A DNA stretch of 64,000 nt from Streptomyces cellulosae (GCF_000721105.1 NZ_JOEV01000026.1:1-64000); one strand, 5' to 3'; shown: positions 29,239 to 38,672, counted from the stretch's first letter. Notes: generated by a model not told the origin, from the letters alone. Program-made: numbers and translations.

Positions 29239-29595
29239 GTGCGTACGCTCTGCGCTTCGACCCTGATCGGCGAGTTCTTCGTCATCGGTTTCGCCGGACT
29301 GGTCGCCATGAAGGACCCGGATCTGTCCACGGCGACGGTGTGGACGGTCAGCGGCATAGTCATGTTCCTGTGCCTGGTGCTGTGCGGCATGGTGACCCGC
29401 CCCGGCGGCGTCGTGCTCGGGTGGGCCCTGCAGATCGCCCTGATCGCCTCCGGTGTCGTCGTCCCGTCGATGTTCTTCCTCGGCGCGATCTTCGCGGCCC
29501 TGTGGTGGGCGTCCGTGCACTACGGCCGCAAGATCGACGAGGCGAAGGCCCGCTTCGCGGCGCAGACCGCCGAGAACAGCCCGTCCGGCGTGTGA
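29239..29595 (+). CDS. DUF4233 small membrane protein
   Basis: This 118-residue protein has four hydrophobic segments (TLIGEFFVIGFAGLVA, VWTVSGIVMFLCLVLCG, VVLGWALQIALIASGVVV, SMFFLGAIFAALWWA) and a short charged tail. DUF4233 proteins typically lie directly downstream of folC in actinobacteria; the function is unknown. GTG 29239 is five bases from the folC stop, so it is co-translated. Confidence 0.85.
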   Translation: MRTLCASTLIGEFFVIGFAGLVAMKDPDLSTATVWTVSGIVMFLCLVLCGMVTRPGGVVLGWALQIALIASGVVVPSMFFLGAIFAALWWASVHYGRKIDEAKARFAAQTAENSPSGV

Positions 29596-29745
29596 GGCCG
29601 CTCCGAGGCCCGCGAGGGTCCGCGTGGCTCCGAGGCCCGCGAGGCCATAGAGGACAAGGCCGCGCAACCTGACACTGCGTAACAGAGGCCCGGACACGCC
29701 CGGTAACCTCATCACCCCGCACACACTTGTGTTTAAGGAGCCCAC

Positions 29746-30159
29746 GTGAGCCAGCGCACCCTCGTCCTGCTCAAGCCCGACGCAGTCGCTCGTGGCCTGA
29801 CCGGCGAGATCATCAGCCGTATCGAGCGCAAGGCCGGCTGGCAGATCACCGCGCTGGAGCTGCGCACCCTGGACCAGGAGACGCTGGAGCAGCACTACGG
29901 CGAGCACAAGGGCAAGCCGTTCTACGAGCCGCTGGTGGAGTTCATGTCCTCCGGTCCGGTCGTGGCGCTGATCGTCGAGGGCGAGCGGGTCATCGAGGGT
30001 GTCCGCGCGCTCGCCGGTCCGACCGACCCGATCGCCGCGGCACCGGGCTCCATCCGCGGCGACTATGGTGTGATCGTCCGCGAGAACCTGATCCACGCCT
30101 CCGACTCCGAGGAGTCCGCCGAACGTGAGGTGAAGATCTTCTTCCCCGGTCGCGCGTAA
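29746..30159 (+). CDS. ndk: Nucleoside diphosphate kinase
   Basis: This 137-residue enzyme moves the terminal phosphate from NTPs to NDPs. The catalytic His117 lies in ENLIHASDS, and the nucleotide-binding Lys10 in LLKPDAV. GTG 29746 has AAGGAG six bases upstream. A -10-like TAACCT at 29704-29709 could give a short leader. It is followed by a strong terminator, so the gene is its own unit. Confidence 0.97.
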   Translation: MSQRTLVLLKPDAVARGLTGEIISRIERKAGWQITALELRTLDQETLEQHYGEHKGKPFYEPLVEFMSSGPVVALIVEGERVIEGVRALAGPTDPIAAAPGSIRGDYGVIVRENLIHASDSEESAEREVKIFFPGRA

Positions 30160-30179
30160 TCCTCCGAGCGGCCGAAACG

Positions 30180-30207
30180 GGAGTCTGGGGGCAAAGCCCC
30201 CGGACTC
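30180..30207 (+). terminator. Terminator after ndk
   Basis: Arms GGAGTCTGGGGGC / GCCCCCGGACTCC pair with one mismatch around a 3-base loop, followed by TT. Confidence 0.85.
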
Positions 30208-30415
30208 CTTGGCATATGCGTGGCCGATCGGGGGAACGGGTGTCCCCGAACGCCCGTCTCCAGAAGCGGACCCGCACATCATCTGCTGACAATGGCGGAG
30301 ACCCTCACGCGGTGTTCGCGAAGGCGCGTCTACGATGGAAGCCTTCACGTCACCGCACCCACCTCGCCGTCCTGAAAAGCCCTCAGAAGCAGCTCGGAAG
30401 GCCAGAAGAATCCTG

Positions 30416-31447
30416 ATGGGGAACTCAATGTCGTTCATCGGCCGTGACATGGCTGTCGACCTCGGGACCGCCAACACGCTGGTGTACGTCAGGGGTCGCG
30501 GGATCGTACTCAACGAGCCGTCCGTCGTCGCGATCAACACCAACACCGGTGGCATTCTCGCGGTCGGCGCCGAAGCGAAGAAGATGATCGGGCGCACGCC
30601 CGGCAACATCGTTGCCGTACGTCCGCTGAAGGACGGCGTGATCGCCGACTTCGAGATCACCGAGCGGATGCTCCGCTACTTCATCCTGAAGATCCACAAG
30701 CGGCGGTATCTGGCTCGTCCGCGGGTCGTCGTCTGTGTGCCCTCGGGCATCACGGGCGTCGAGCGCCGCGCCGTCATCGAGGCGTCGTCCCAGGCCGGCG
30801 CCCGTCAGGTGCACATCATCGAGGAGCCCATGGCCGCGGCCATCGGCTCCGGCCTGCCGGTCCATGAGGCCACGGGCAACATGGTGGTGGACATCGGCGG
30901 CGGCACCACGGAGGTCGCGGTCATCTCGCTCGGCGGCATCGTCACCGCCCAGTCCATCCGCGTCGCGGGCGACGAGCTGGACAACGCGATCATCCAGCAC
31001 ATCAAGAAGGAGTACTCCCTTCTGCTGGGCGAGCGGACAGCCGAACAGATCAAGATCACGATCGGTTCGGCGTACGACCTCGACGCTGACGAGCACACCG
31101 AAATCCGTGGCCGGGACCTCGTCTCCGGGCTGCCCAAGACCGTGGTCATCTCGGCCGCCGAAGTCCGCAAGGCGATCGAGGAACCCGTCAACGCCATCGT
31201 GGACGCCGTCAAGACCACCCTGGACAAGTGCCCGCCGGAGCTGTCCGGCGACATCATGGACAGGGGAATCGTTCTGACCGGCGGCGGAGCGCTGCTGCGC
31301 GGCCTCGACGAGCGGCTGCGGCGCGAGACCGGCATGCCGATCCACATCGCCGAGGACCCGCTGGACAGCGTGGCGCTCGGCTCCGGCAAGTGCGTCGAGG
31401 AGTTCGAGGCGCTGCAGCAGGTCCTGGACGCCCAGCCGCGCAGATGA
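30416..31447 (+). CDS. mreB: Rod shape-determining actin homolog MreB
   Basis: This 343-residue actin-like ATPase polymerises under the membrane and organises wall synthesis; in Streptomyces it acts mainly in spore-wall maturation. Nucleotide-binding motifs: [11 protein letters not shown] (phosphate 1), [13 protein letters not shown] (phosphate 2) and [13 protein letters not shown] (adenosine). ATG 30416 ([12 protein letters not shown]) and ATG 30428 (MSFIGRDM) are both possible; 30416 gives the usual length and has GGAAGG upstream. A -10-like TACGAT at 30331-30336 may be a promoter. A perfect hairpin after the stop separates it from mreC. Confidence 0.97.
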   Translation: MGNSMSFIGRDMAVDLGTANTLVYVRGRGIVLNEPSVVAINTNTGGILAVGAEAKKMIGRTPGNIVAVRPLKDGVIADFEITERMLRYFILKIHKRRYLARPRVVVCVPSGITGVERRAVIEASSQAGARQVHIIEEPMAAAIGSGLPVHEATGNMVVDIGGGTTEVAVISLGGIVTAQSIRVAGDELDNAIIQHIKKEYSLLLGERTAEQIKITIGSAYDLDADEHTEIRGRDLVSGLPKTVVISAAEVRKAIEEPVNAIVDAVKTTLDKCPPELSGDIMDRGIVLTGGGALLRGLDERLRRETGMPIHIAEDPLDSVALGSGKCVEEFEALQQVLDAQPRR

Positions 31448-31461
31448 CGTGACTCTTCGAC

Positions 31462-31497
31462 TCCGCCGTACGAGATGATCGGCTCTCGTACGGCGGA
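31462..31497 (+). terminator. Terminator between mreB and mreC
   Basis: Perfect 14-bp arms TCCGCCGTACGAGA / TCTCGTACGGCGGA around an 8-base loop, 14 bases after the mreB stop. This should make most mreB messages monocistronic. Confidence 0.85.
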
Positions 31498-31596
31498 TCG
31501 TTGATCTGGAGGCATAGGCTCGCCCCATATGCTCCTGCGGACCTGGAAACCCGCACGCCTGAACGGTCGACACCCGAACAGGCCAATGTCCGAACA

Positions 31597-31628
31597 CATC
31601 AACACCCGAACGCATCAACACCTGAACA
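31597..31628 (+). repeat. 16-bp tandem repeat upstream of mreC
   Basis: Two adjacent units, CATCAACACCCGAACG and CATCAACACCTGAACA, differ at two positions. Related CCGAACA pieces occur just before (31574-31596). The stretch is richer in A and C than the surroundings. Confidence 0.7.
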
Positions 31629-31673
31629 CTGAACCTCTGCACATTCCTATTGAGGAAGGCACGGCCGCCGCAC

Positions 31674-32621
31674 GTGAGGGACACACGAGAGAGCCGGCTC
31701 CTCCTGGTGCTGCTGGTCGCCATCGCGTTCGCGCTGATCACGGTGGACATCCGCGGCGGGGAGGACTCACCGGTCGACGGTGCCCGCCAGGGTGCGGCCA
31801 CCGTGTTCGGCCCGATCGAGAACGGTGTGTCGGCCGCGGTCGACCCGGTCGGCAACGCCGTGTCGGCCATCCGTGACTCCGGCGAACGCCACGACCGGCT
31901 CGCCGAGTTGGAGAAGGAGAACGCGGCCCTCAAGGCGAAGCTCGGCAGCGACGACCGCAACCGCTCCCGCCTGACCCAGCTCGACAAGATGCTGAAGATC
32001 GCCGGCGCGGGCCAGTACGGCATCAAGGGCGCCCAGGTCATCGCCATAGGGGCGGCCCAGGGCTTCTCCTGGACCATCACCATCGACGTCGGCGCTCATG
32101 ACGGCATCCGGCGCGACATGACCGTCCTCAACGGGGACGGCCTGGTCGGACGCGTGACCACCGTCGGCCCCGACACCGCCACGGTCCTGCTGGCCAACGA
32201 CCCCGACTTCACCGTCGGCACCCGGATGGAGGCCGGCGACGAACTCGGCTTCGCCTCCGGGCAGGGCGACCGTCCGCTGCGCGTCGAACTCCTCAACGGC
32301 AAGGCCGACGTGAAGAAGGGCGACCGCCTGGTCACCTTCGGCTCGCAGGCCGACAAACCCTTCGTGCCGGGCGTCCCGGTCGGCGTGGTCTCCCGCGTCG
32401 ACCCCTCCGGCGGCGACCTCACCCGCACCCTGTACGTCACGCCGTACGTCAGCTTCACCAAGCTCGACGTCGTCGGCGTGGTCGTCCAGGCACCGAAGAA
32501 GGACCCACGCGACACGGTGCTCCCCGCCAAGCCCAAGCCGACCCCCACGCCGACCGTGACGGTGACCGTCACCCCGTCCGCGAACGCGCGGGTCGACGGC
32601 GAGACCCAGCCAGAGCAGTAG
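31674..32621 (+). CDS. mreC: Rod shape-determining protein MreC
   Basis: This 315-residue protein has one N-terminal transmembrane helix (RLLLVLLVAIAFALITVDI), a coiled coil (RHDRLAELEKENAALKAKLG) and the beta-barrel periplasm-type domain (SWTITIDVGAHDGIRRDM, DGLVGRVTTVGPDTATVLL). It bridges the MreB filament and wall synthases outside the membrane. The C-terminus is a Thr/Pro/Val tail. GTG 31674 gives the conserved VRDTRESRL start, but its GAGGAAGG lies 14 bases upstream; TTG 31650 is a less likely alternative. mreD follows 12 bases later. Confidence 0.95.
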   Translation: MRDTRESRLLLVLLVAIAFALITVDIRGGEDSPVDGARQGAATVFGPIENGVSAAVDPVGNAVSAIRDSGERHDRLAELEKENAALKAKLGSDDRNRSRLTQLDKMLKIAGAGQYGIKGAQVIAIGAAQGFSWTITIDVGAHDGIRRDMTVLNGDGLVGRVTTVGPDTATVLLANDPDFTVGTRMEAGDELGFASGQGDRPLRVELLNGKADVKKGDRLVTFGSQADKPFVPGVPVGVVSRVDPSGGDLTRTLYVTPYVSFTKLDVVGVVVQAPKKDPRDTVLPAKPKPTPTPTVTVTVTPSANARVDGETQPEQ

Positions 32622-32633
32622 GAGCTTCAGCCC

Positions 32634-33311
32634 ATGCGTGTCAACCGGATCCTGCTCTCGTCCGCCCTGGTCGTCGTCGCCCTGGTACTCCAGGTGAGCG
32701 TCCTCTCCCGCCTCCACCTCCCGGGCGCCGTACCCGACCTGCTGCTGCTCACCGTCCTCGGCCTCGCCCTGGTCTACGGCCATGTCGGCGGCGCACTCAT
32801 CGGTTTCGGCGCCGGCCTGCTCGCCGACCTCGCGCCGCCCGCCGACCACGCGGCCGGCCGCTACGCCCTCGTGCTGTGCGTGATCGGCTACCTCGCCGGC
32901 CTCGTCAAACCGGAGAACGGCCGCCTGAAGTCCGCCACCGGCCCGATGGCCGTGGTCGTGGCCGCCGCCATCGGTTCCACCCTGCTGTACGCCGGGGTCG
33001 GCGCCCTCGTCGGCGACACCGCCGCCCGCCATGTCGGCCTGCCCAGCCTGCTGTTCACGGCCGCCCTGTACGACCTGCTGCTCGCCCCGTTCGTCGTCCC
33101 CGGAATCATGGCCCTGGCCCGGCGCGCCGACAACGACCCGCTCGCCGAGACCGGCTCCGCCGCCAAGAGCACCGACATCTCCTCGGGCTGGCTCGCCTCG
33201 GGCACCGGCCTCAGGATCGGCGGTCAGCGCGGCACGCTCGGCGGTCTGAAGACCAAGGCCCGGACCCGCACCGCGCGGGCCGGCCGCATCAAGGGGGTCA
33301 AGCGGCTGTGA
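32634..33311 (+). CDS. mreD: Rod shape-determining protein MreD
   Basis: This 225-residue integral membrane protein has five to six hydrophobic helices (LLSSALVVVALVLQVSVL to LYDLLLAPFVVPGIMAL), the typical MreD core of about 165 residues, plus a 55-residue basic cytosolic tail (KTKARTRTARAGRIKGVKRL) that is longer than in rod-shaped bacteria. It completes the MreBCD membrane complex with PBP2 and RodA, encoded next. Confidence 0.93.
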   Translation: MRVNRILLSSALVVVALVLQVSVLSRLHLPGAVPDLLLLTVLGLALVYGHVGGALIGFGAGLLADLAPPADHAAGRYALVLCVIGYLAGLVKPENGRLKSATGPMAVVVAAAIGSTLLYAGVGALVGDTAARHVGLPSLLFTAALYDLLLAPFVVPGIMALARRADNDPLAETGSAAKSTDISSGWLASGTGLRIGGQRGTLGGLKTKARTRTARAGRIKGVKRL

Positions 33312-33407
33312 GGGCGGGAGGCAGCGCGCGGAGCGCGCCGGTGGACACTTCACTCGAACGGGTACGTTCCGGCGGAACGCGGCCTCACAGACTCGTCGTT
33401 CATCATG

Positions 33408-33497
33408 CGTACGCACAGCACTCGTACGCACAGCACTCGTACGCGCAGCGCCCATACGCGCAGCACTCGAACGCGCAGTACCCGTACACACGCACGT
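33408..33497 (+). repeat. 15-bp tandem repeats upstream of pbp2
   Basis: Six units in a row: CGTACGCACAGCACT twice exactly, then CGTACGCGCAGCGCC, CATACGCGCAGCACT, CGAACGCGCAGTACC and a weaker sixth. They fill the gap between mreD and the pbp2 start (GTG 33541). The frame is a multiple of three, but the longest plus-strand frame through it runs out of phase into pbp2, so I treat it as non-coding. Confidence 0.85.
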
Positions 33498-33540
33498 CCG
33501 TGCACACCCGTCCGCACACTGAGAGGGGGAGGCAGCCGCA

Positions 33541-35790
33541 GTGACCAACATCCCCGAGACCGGCCGGACCCCACGGGTCCAGATCCGGCTCGTCGTCATC
33601 CAGATCCTCGTCCTCTCCCTGCTCGGCACCCTCGGCGGACGCCTGTGGTACCTCCAGATCCGGGAGGGCGACGAGTACGCCAAGGAGGCCTCCGGCAACC
33701 ACGTCCAGCAGGTCGTCGACCCCGCCGTGCGCGGATCGATCCTGGACGCGCGCGGAGTGCCCCTCGCCGACAACGAGACCCGGCTGGTCGTCTCCGCCTC
33801 CCGCACCGACCTGCTGAAGATGAAGGACGACGGCAAGGCCGTCCTCGCCAAGCTGGCCGGCGTCCTGGGCATGACGCCCAAGGAGGTCACGGAGAAGGTC
33901 CGGCTGTGCGACGCCAAGACGCCGCAGCCCTGTTGGAACGGCTCGCCCTACCAGCCCATCCCCATCACCGACGAGGCCACCGCCAAGCAGGCCCTGCAGA
34001 TCCGCGAGCGGGCCGAGGACTTCCCCGGCATCACCGCCGAACCGCAGGCCGTACGCCGCTACGCCGCGCCCGGCAAGGCCAACACCGCCCAGGTCCTCGG
34101 CTACCTCTCCCCGGTCACCGACGAGGAGATCACCAAGGCCCAGGACACCGACTCGCCGTACCTGCGCTCCGACCAGGTCGGCCGCTCCGGCCTGGAGCGC
34201 CAGTACGACAAGGAGTTGCGCGGCAAGGCCGGCGTCACCCGGTACGAGGTCGACAACCTGGGCCGGGTCATCGGGCAGGCCGAGGCCGATGCCGCCCAGC
34301 CCGGCTCCAACCTGGTCACCAGCATCGACGCCCGCGTCCAGCGGGTCGCCGAGTACGAACTGCACCAGGCGATGAAGACCGCCCGCAAGCAGTTCGACAA
34401 GATCACCGGTGAGAACTACAAGGCCGACTCGGGCGCCGTCGTCGTGATGGAGGCCAAGACCGGCCGGATCGTCTCGATGGCGTCCGCCCCGACCTACGAC
34501 CCGAACGCCTGGGTCGGCGGCATCTCCGCCAAGGACTACAAGCGGCTCACCGGCAAGGACTCCAACTACCCGCTGCTCAACCGGGCCATACAGGGTCAGT
34601 CCGCGCCCGGTTCGACCTTCAAGGTGGTCTCCACGGCCGCCGCCGTCGAGGCGGGCTACGAGTGGGACGGCGGCTACCCGTGCACCAGCTCGTACTCGGT
34701 GGGCGGCCAGGTCTTCAAGAACTTCGAGGGGGAGAACTTCGGCCCGATCTCGCTCGGCCGTGCCCTGGAGGTCTCCTGCGACACCGTCTTCTACGGCCTC
34801 GCCGACCGGGAGTGGAAGAAGGACGGCGGCATCAACCCGAAGAAGGGCGAGCCCAAGGACTACTTCTACAAGGCCGCCCACCAGTTCGGCCTCGGCAAGG
34901 AGACCGGCGTCGACCTGCCCAACGAGGTCACCGGCCGCATCCCGGACCGCCGGTGGAAAGAGGCCTACTGGAAGGCCAACAAGGACTCCTGGTGCAAGAC
35001 CGGTAAGAAAAACGGCAGTTATGTCGAGAAGATCGCCTACGAGAACTGCCTCGAAGGCAACAAGATGCGCGAGGGCGACTCGATCAACTACTCCATCGGC
35101 CAGGGTGACACCCTCGTCACGCCGATCCAGGAGGCCATGATCTACGGGGCGCTCGCCAACGGCGGCACCGAGTACGTCCCGACCATCGGCAAGGCGATCG
35201 TCAGCGCGGACGGCAAGACGGTCAAGGAGATCAAGCCGAAGGTCAAGGCCAGGCTCCCGATCAGCCCGGCCACGCACAAGGGCATGGACAAGGCCCTCGC
35301 GGGCGTCGTCACCAGCGGTACCGCCGCCTGGAAGTTCCAGGGCTGGCCGCAGGACAAGATCGAGCTGCACGCCAAGACCGGTACCGCGGAGGTCTACGGC
35401 AAGCAGACCACGTCCTGGCTGGCCACGTACTCCAAGGACTACACGATCGTCATGACGATCTCCCAGGCCGGTACGGGCTCCGGCGCCTCCGGTGAGGCCG
35501 TGCGCAACATCTACAGCGCCCTGTACGGCGTCCAGGCCGACGGCTCCATCGACCACAAGAAGGCGCTGCTGCCCACCCCGCAGAAGACCCTGCCGAAGAT
35601 CAAGGCGGACGGTTCGATCGCCATCCCGAAGATCGCCAAGGACCCTGCCAAAGAGCTGCGCCCCGGCAAGAAGGGCGTGACCCAGCCGGGCGGGCAGCAG
35701 GTGCCGGGAACGGCGCCGACGGCCACCACGGCCAACCAGAACACCCGCCGGCGACGGCGCGGCAAGGGAAGCCGGAGGATGCTCACATGA
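33541..35790 (+). CDS. mrdA: Penicillin-binding protein 2 (class B transpeptidase)
   Basis: This 749-residue enzyme crosslinks peptidoglycan for elongation or spore-wall growth. One membrane helix (VVIQILVLSLLGTLGGRLWYL) is followed by the class B N-terminal domain (GSILDARGVPLADN) and the transpeptidase domain with active-site Ser358 in STFK (Lys361), S412-C-D as the second motif, and KTG at 612-614. The C-terminus is a Lys/Arg tail (NTRRRRRGKGSRRM). Rv-type PASTA domains are absent. GTG 33541 follows AGGGGGAGG. Its stop overlaps the rodA ATG by four bases, so the synthase pair is made together. Confidence 0.96.
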   Translation: MTNIPETGRTPRVQIRLVVIQILVLSLLGTLGGRLWYLQIREGDEYAKEASGNHVQQVVDPAVRGSILDARGVPLADNETRLVVSASRTDLLKMKDDGKAVLAKLAGVLGMTPKEVTEKVRLCDAKTPQPCWNGSPYQPIPITDEATAKQALQIRERAEDFPGITAEPQAVRRYAAPGKANTAQVLGYLSPVTDEEITKAQDTDSPYLRSDQVGRSGLERQYDKELRGKAGVTRYEVDNLGRVIGQAEADAAQPGSNLVTSIDARVQRVAEYELHQAMKTARKQFDKITGENYKADSGAVVVMEAKTGRIVSMASAPTYDPNAWVGGISAKDYKRLTGKDSNYPLLNRAIQGQSAPGSTFKVVSTAAAVEAGYEWDGGYPCTSSYSVGGQVFKNFEGENFGPISLGRALEVSCDTVFYGLADREWKKDGGINPKKGEPKDYFYKAAHQFGLGKETGVDLPNEVTGRIPDRRWKEAYWKANKDSWCKTGKKNGSYVEKIAYENCLEGNKMREGDSINYSIGQGDTLVTPIQEAMIYGALANGGTEYVPTIGKAIVSADGKTVKEIKPKVKARLPISPATHKGMDKALAGVVTSGTAAWKFQGWPQDKIELHAKTGTAEVYGKQTTSWLATYSKDYTIVMTISQAGTGSGASGEAVRNIYSALYGVQADGSIDHKKALLPTPQKTLPKIKADGSIAIPKIAKDPAKELRPGKKGVTQPGGQQVPGTAPTATTANQNTRRRRRGKGSRRMLT

Positions 35791-36986
35791 CGGGCGCGAA
35801 CAGCTTCTCCGTCTCCGGGTACGGACCGCGACGAGCGGGCTGGACCCGGGTCTTCGCCCGCGACTCGCTCGCCCGGCGGCTGGACTGGCCGATACTGCTG
35901 GCGGCGCTCGCGCTCTCCGCGATCGGCTCGGTCCTCGTCTTCTCGGCGACCCGCAACCGCACCGAGATCAATCAGGGCGACCCGTACTACTTCCTGCTCC
36001 GGCACATCCTGAACACCGGCATCGGCTTCGCCCTGATGATCGGCACCGTCTGGATCGGCCACCGCACCCTGCGCACGGCCGTGCCGCTCCTCTACGGCGC
36101 CTCGGTCTTCCTGATCCTGATGGTGCTGACCCCGCTCGGCACCACGGTCAACGGCGCCCACTCATGGATCGTGCTGGGCGGCGGCTTCTCGCTCCAGCCC
36201 TCCGAGTTCGTGAAGATCACGATCATCCTGGGCATGGCGATGCTGCTGGCGGCCCGGGTCGACGCGGGCGACAAGCCCTACCCCGACCACCGGACCGTCC
36301 TCCAGGCGCTCGGCCTGGCCGCCGTACCCATGCTCATCGTGATGCTGATGCCCGACCTCGGGTCGGTCATGGTCATGGTCATCATCGTGCTCGGTGTGCT
36401 GCTCGCCTCCGGCGCCTCCAACCGCTGGGTGTTCGGGCTGCTCGGCGCGGGCGCGGCAGGGGCGATCGCCATGTGGCAGCTGCACGTCCTGGACGAATAC
36501 CAGATCGCCCGGTTCGCCGCCTTCGCCAACCCCAGCCTCGACCCCGCCGGCGTCGGCTACAACACCAACCAGGCCCGGATCGCCATCGGTTCGGGCGGTC
36601 TGACGGGCGCGGGCCTCTTCCACGGCTCACAGACCACCGGCCAGTTCGTGCCCGAGCAGCAGACGGACTTCGTGTTCACCGTCGCGGGGGAGGAACTCGG
36701 CTTCGTCGGCGCGATCCTGATCGTCCTCCTGCTCGGAGTGGTGCTGTGGCGGGCCTGCCGCATCGCCCGCGAGACGACCGAGCTGTACGGCACGATCGTC
36801 GCCGCCGGGATCGTCGCCTGGTTCGCCTTCCAGTCCTTCGAGAACATCGGGATGACCCTCGGGATCATGCCGGTGACCGGACTGCCGCTGCCGTTCGTGT
36901 CGTACGGAGGCTCGTCGATGTTCTCCGTCTGGGTGGCGGTGGGGCTGCTGCAGTCGATCCGGGTGCAGCGCCCGATGTCCGCGTAG
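35787..36986 (+). CDS. rodA: Rod shape-determining glycosyltransferase RodA (SEDS family)
   Basis: This 399-residue polytopic SEDS protein polymerises peptidoglycan glycan strands with its partner PBP2. About ten transmembrane helices are visible. Conserved SEDS motifs are GAHSWI and LQPSEFVKI, the GYNTNQARIAIGSGGLTGAGL loop, VPEQQTDFVFTVAGEELGF with the catalytic Asp, and GLPLPFVSYGGSSM near the end. ATG 35787 overlaps the pbp2 stop (ATGA). Confidence 0.96.
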   Translation: MTGANSFSVSGYGPRRAGWTRVFARDSLARRLDWPILLAALALSAIGSVLVFSATRNRTEINQGDPYYFLLRHILNTGIGFALMIGTVWIGHRTLRTAVPLLYGASVFLILMVLTPLGTTVNGAHSWIVLGGGFSLQPSEFVKITIILGMAMLLAARVDAGDKPYPDHRTVLQALGLAAVPMLIVMLMPDLGSVMVMVIIVLGVLLASGASNRWVFGLLGAGAAGAIAMWQLHVLDEYQIARFAAFANPSLDPAGVGYNTNQARIAIGSGGLTGAGLFHGSQTTGQFVPEQQTDFVFTVAGEELGFVGAILIVLLLGVVLWRACRIARETTELYGTIVAAGIVAWFAFQSFENIGMTLGIMPVTGLPLPFVSYGGSSMFSVWVAVGLLQSIRVQRPMSA

Positions 36987-37022
36987 GAACGCGCGCCCCT
37001 GCCCCATTGGCCCGTCGCCCAC

Positions 37023-37028
37023 TAGATT
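37023..37028 (+). promoter_or_regulatory. -10 box at the start of the CYTH-CHAD gene
   Basis: TAGATT ends six bases before ATG 37035. There is an AGG close to the ATG but no properly spaced Shine-Dalgarno, so a leaderless transcript is likely. Confidence 0.55.
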
Positions 37029-37034
37029 CAGGTC

Positions 37035-38588
37035 ATGGTGGACACACAGCGGGAGATCGAGCGGAAGTACGAGTCCGACGACAGCGGGCTCCCGGACCTG
37101 ACCGGCGTCGCAGGCGTCGAAACCGTGATCGACAAGGGTGTCGCGCAGCTGGACGCCACCTACTACGACACCGCCGACCAACGCCTCGCCGCGTCCTCCA
37201 TCACCCTGCGCCGCCGCACGGGCGGCTCGGACGCGGGCTGGCATCTGAAGTTCCCCGTGGCCCCCGGCGTACGGGACGAGATGCGGGCACCGCTGTCCGA
37301 CACGCTCCCCGACGACCTCGCCGGGCTGGTCCGCTCCCGCGTCCGGGACGCGGAACTGGTCCCCGTGGTCCGGCTGCGCTCGGCCCGGGACGTGCGCGAC
37401 CTCCTCGACGCGGCGGGGCGGCTGCTCGCCGAGGTCAGCGTCGACGCGGTCCTGGCCGAGCGGCTGACCGGGGGCGACGGCGAGGCCCAGTGGACCGAGA
37501 TCGAGGTGGAACTCGCCGACGGCATCGACCCGGTCTTCCTCGACCAGGTCGAGAAACGGCTGCGCAAGGCGGGGGTACGGCCCTCCGCGTCCGCTTCCAA
37601 GCTGGCACGGGCGCTGCTGGAGACCGCTCCCAAGGCCCGCAAGGCACCCAAGGCCCGCACGGTCGCCGGAAAGAAATCGGCCAAGAAGAGAGCGCCGGCG
37701 TCCCAGGAACCACCGGTGACCGCGGGCGACCACGTCCTCGCGTACCTCCGCGCCCAGCGGGACGCGATCGTCGAGCTCGACCCGGCCGTACGCCAGGACG
37801 TCGAGGACTCCGTGCACAGCATGCGCGTCGCCACCCGCCGGATGCGCGGCACCTTCAAGTCGTACGCGAAGGTGCTCGACCGCGCCGTCACCGACCCGGT
37901 CGGCGAGGAGCTGAGATGGCTGGCCGGTGAGCTGGGCGTGGACCGGGACCGCGAAGTCCTGACCGAGCGCGTGACGGCGGCCCTCGCTCAGGTGCCCGCC
38001 CCGCTGGTCTCCGGCCCCGTCGGTGCGCGGCTGGCCAGATGGGCGGGCGAGAGCCACGGCGGCTCACGCGGCCGGCTGATCGGCGTCCTGGACTCCACGC
38101 GCTACCTCGCCCTGCTGGACACCCTGGACGTCCTGATCGCCGACCCGCCGCTGCGGAAGGCGGCCGGGAAGAAACCCGGCAAGGTGATCGCCGACGCCGT
38201 ACGCAAGGAGTTCGGGAAGGTCGCCGGGCTCGTCGAGGAGGCGGTGGAGGCGTCACCCGGCCCGGAACGGGACGTCGCCGTGCACGAGGCCCGCAAGAGG
38301 ACCAAGCGCACCCGCTACGCGGCCGAGGCCGCCACCCCGGCCCTCGGCGCCCCGGCCAAAAACCTGGCCGGGTCGATGAAGTCCCTTCAGAGCCTGCTCG
38401 GCGACCACCAGGACAGCGTGATGGCCCGGCAGACCCTGCGCGAGCTGTCCGCGGTCGCGCACGCGGCGGGGGAGAGCGCCTTCACGTACGGACTGCTGTA
38501 CGGGCGCGAGGAGCGGCGTGCGGCGGCCGTGGAGGCGGAACTGCCCGGCTTCTGGGCGGCGATCAAGGACGGAGCGGCGGACCTCTGA
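37035..38588 (+). CDS. CYTH and CHAD domain protein
   Basis: This is a 517-residue protein. Residues 1-195 form the CYTH triphosphate-tunnel domain: the signature ExExK is E7-I-E9-R-K11, followed by TLRRRTGG and EIEVELADG. A basic Lys/Ala linker (KARKAPKARTVAGKKSAKKR) leads to a CHAD domain (about 230-500) rich in conserved His and Arg (SVHSMRVATRRMRGTFKSY, HEARKRTKRTRYAAE). CYTH domains hydrolyse triphosphates such as tripolyphosphate; CHAD domains bind polyphosphate granules. A role in polyphosphate metabolism is likely. It sits alone between rodA and the radical SAM gene with its own promoter. Confidence 0.92.
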   Translation: MVDTQREIERKYESDDSGLPDLTGVAGVETVIDKGVAQLDATYYDTADQRLAASSITLRRRTGGSDAGWHLKFPVAPGVRDEMRAPLSDTLPDDLAGLVRSRVRDAELVPVVRLRSARDVRDLLDAAGRLLAEVSVDAVLAERLTGGDGEAQWTEIEVELADGIDPVFLDQVEKRLRKAGVRPSASASKLARALLETAPKARKAPKARTVAGKKSAKKRAPASQEPPVTAGDHVLAYLRAQRDAIVELDPAVRQDVEDSVHSMRVATRRMRGTFKSYAKVLDRAVTDPVGEELRWLAGELGVDRDREVLTERVTAALAQVPAPLVSGPVGARLARWAGESHGGSRGRLIGVLDSTRYLALLDTLDVLIADPPLRKAAGKKPGKVIADAVRKEFGKVAGLVEEAVEASPGPERDVAVHEARKRTKRTRYAAEAATPALGAPAKNLAGSMKSLQSLLGDHQDSVMARQTLRELSAVAHAAGESAFTYGLLYGREERRAAAVEAELPGFWAAIKDGAADL

Positions 38589-38666
38589 CCCCTCTGACCC
38601 GTCCGGACTCGGACGGGAGCGGCCCGCCGGACCGTCCGGCCGTACGGAGGGCCGTCGCGATCGCGT

Positions 38667-38672
38667 TACGCT
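38667..38672 (+). promoter_or_regulatory. Candidate -10 box for the radical SAM gene
   Basis: TACGCT lies 47 bases upstream of the chosen ATG 38720, predicting a transcript start near 38679 and a leader of about 40 bases with GAAGG before the start. The -35 is weak. Confidence 0.4.

Noticed and set aside
33408..33497. Possible CRISPR array
   Set aside because: Units are directly adjacent without spacers, short and degenerate; no cas genes are nearby.
33405..34412. Plus-strand frame through the 15-bp repeats encoding MRTHSTRTHS-type peptides
   Set aside because: It continues out of phase through pbp2, has no ribosome site and consists of Arg/Pro/His shadow sequence.
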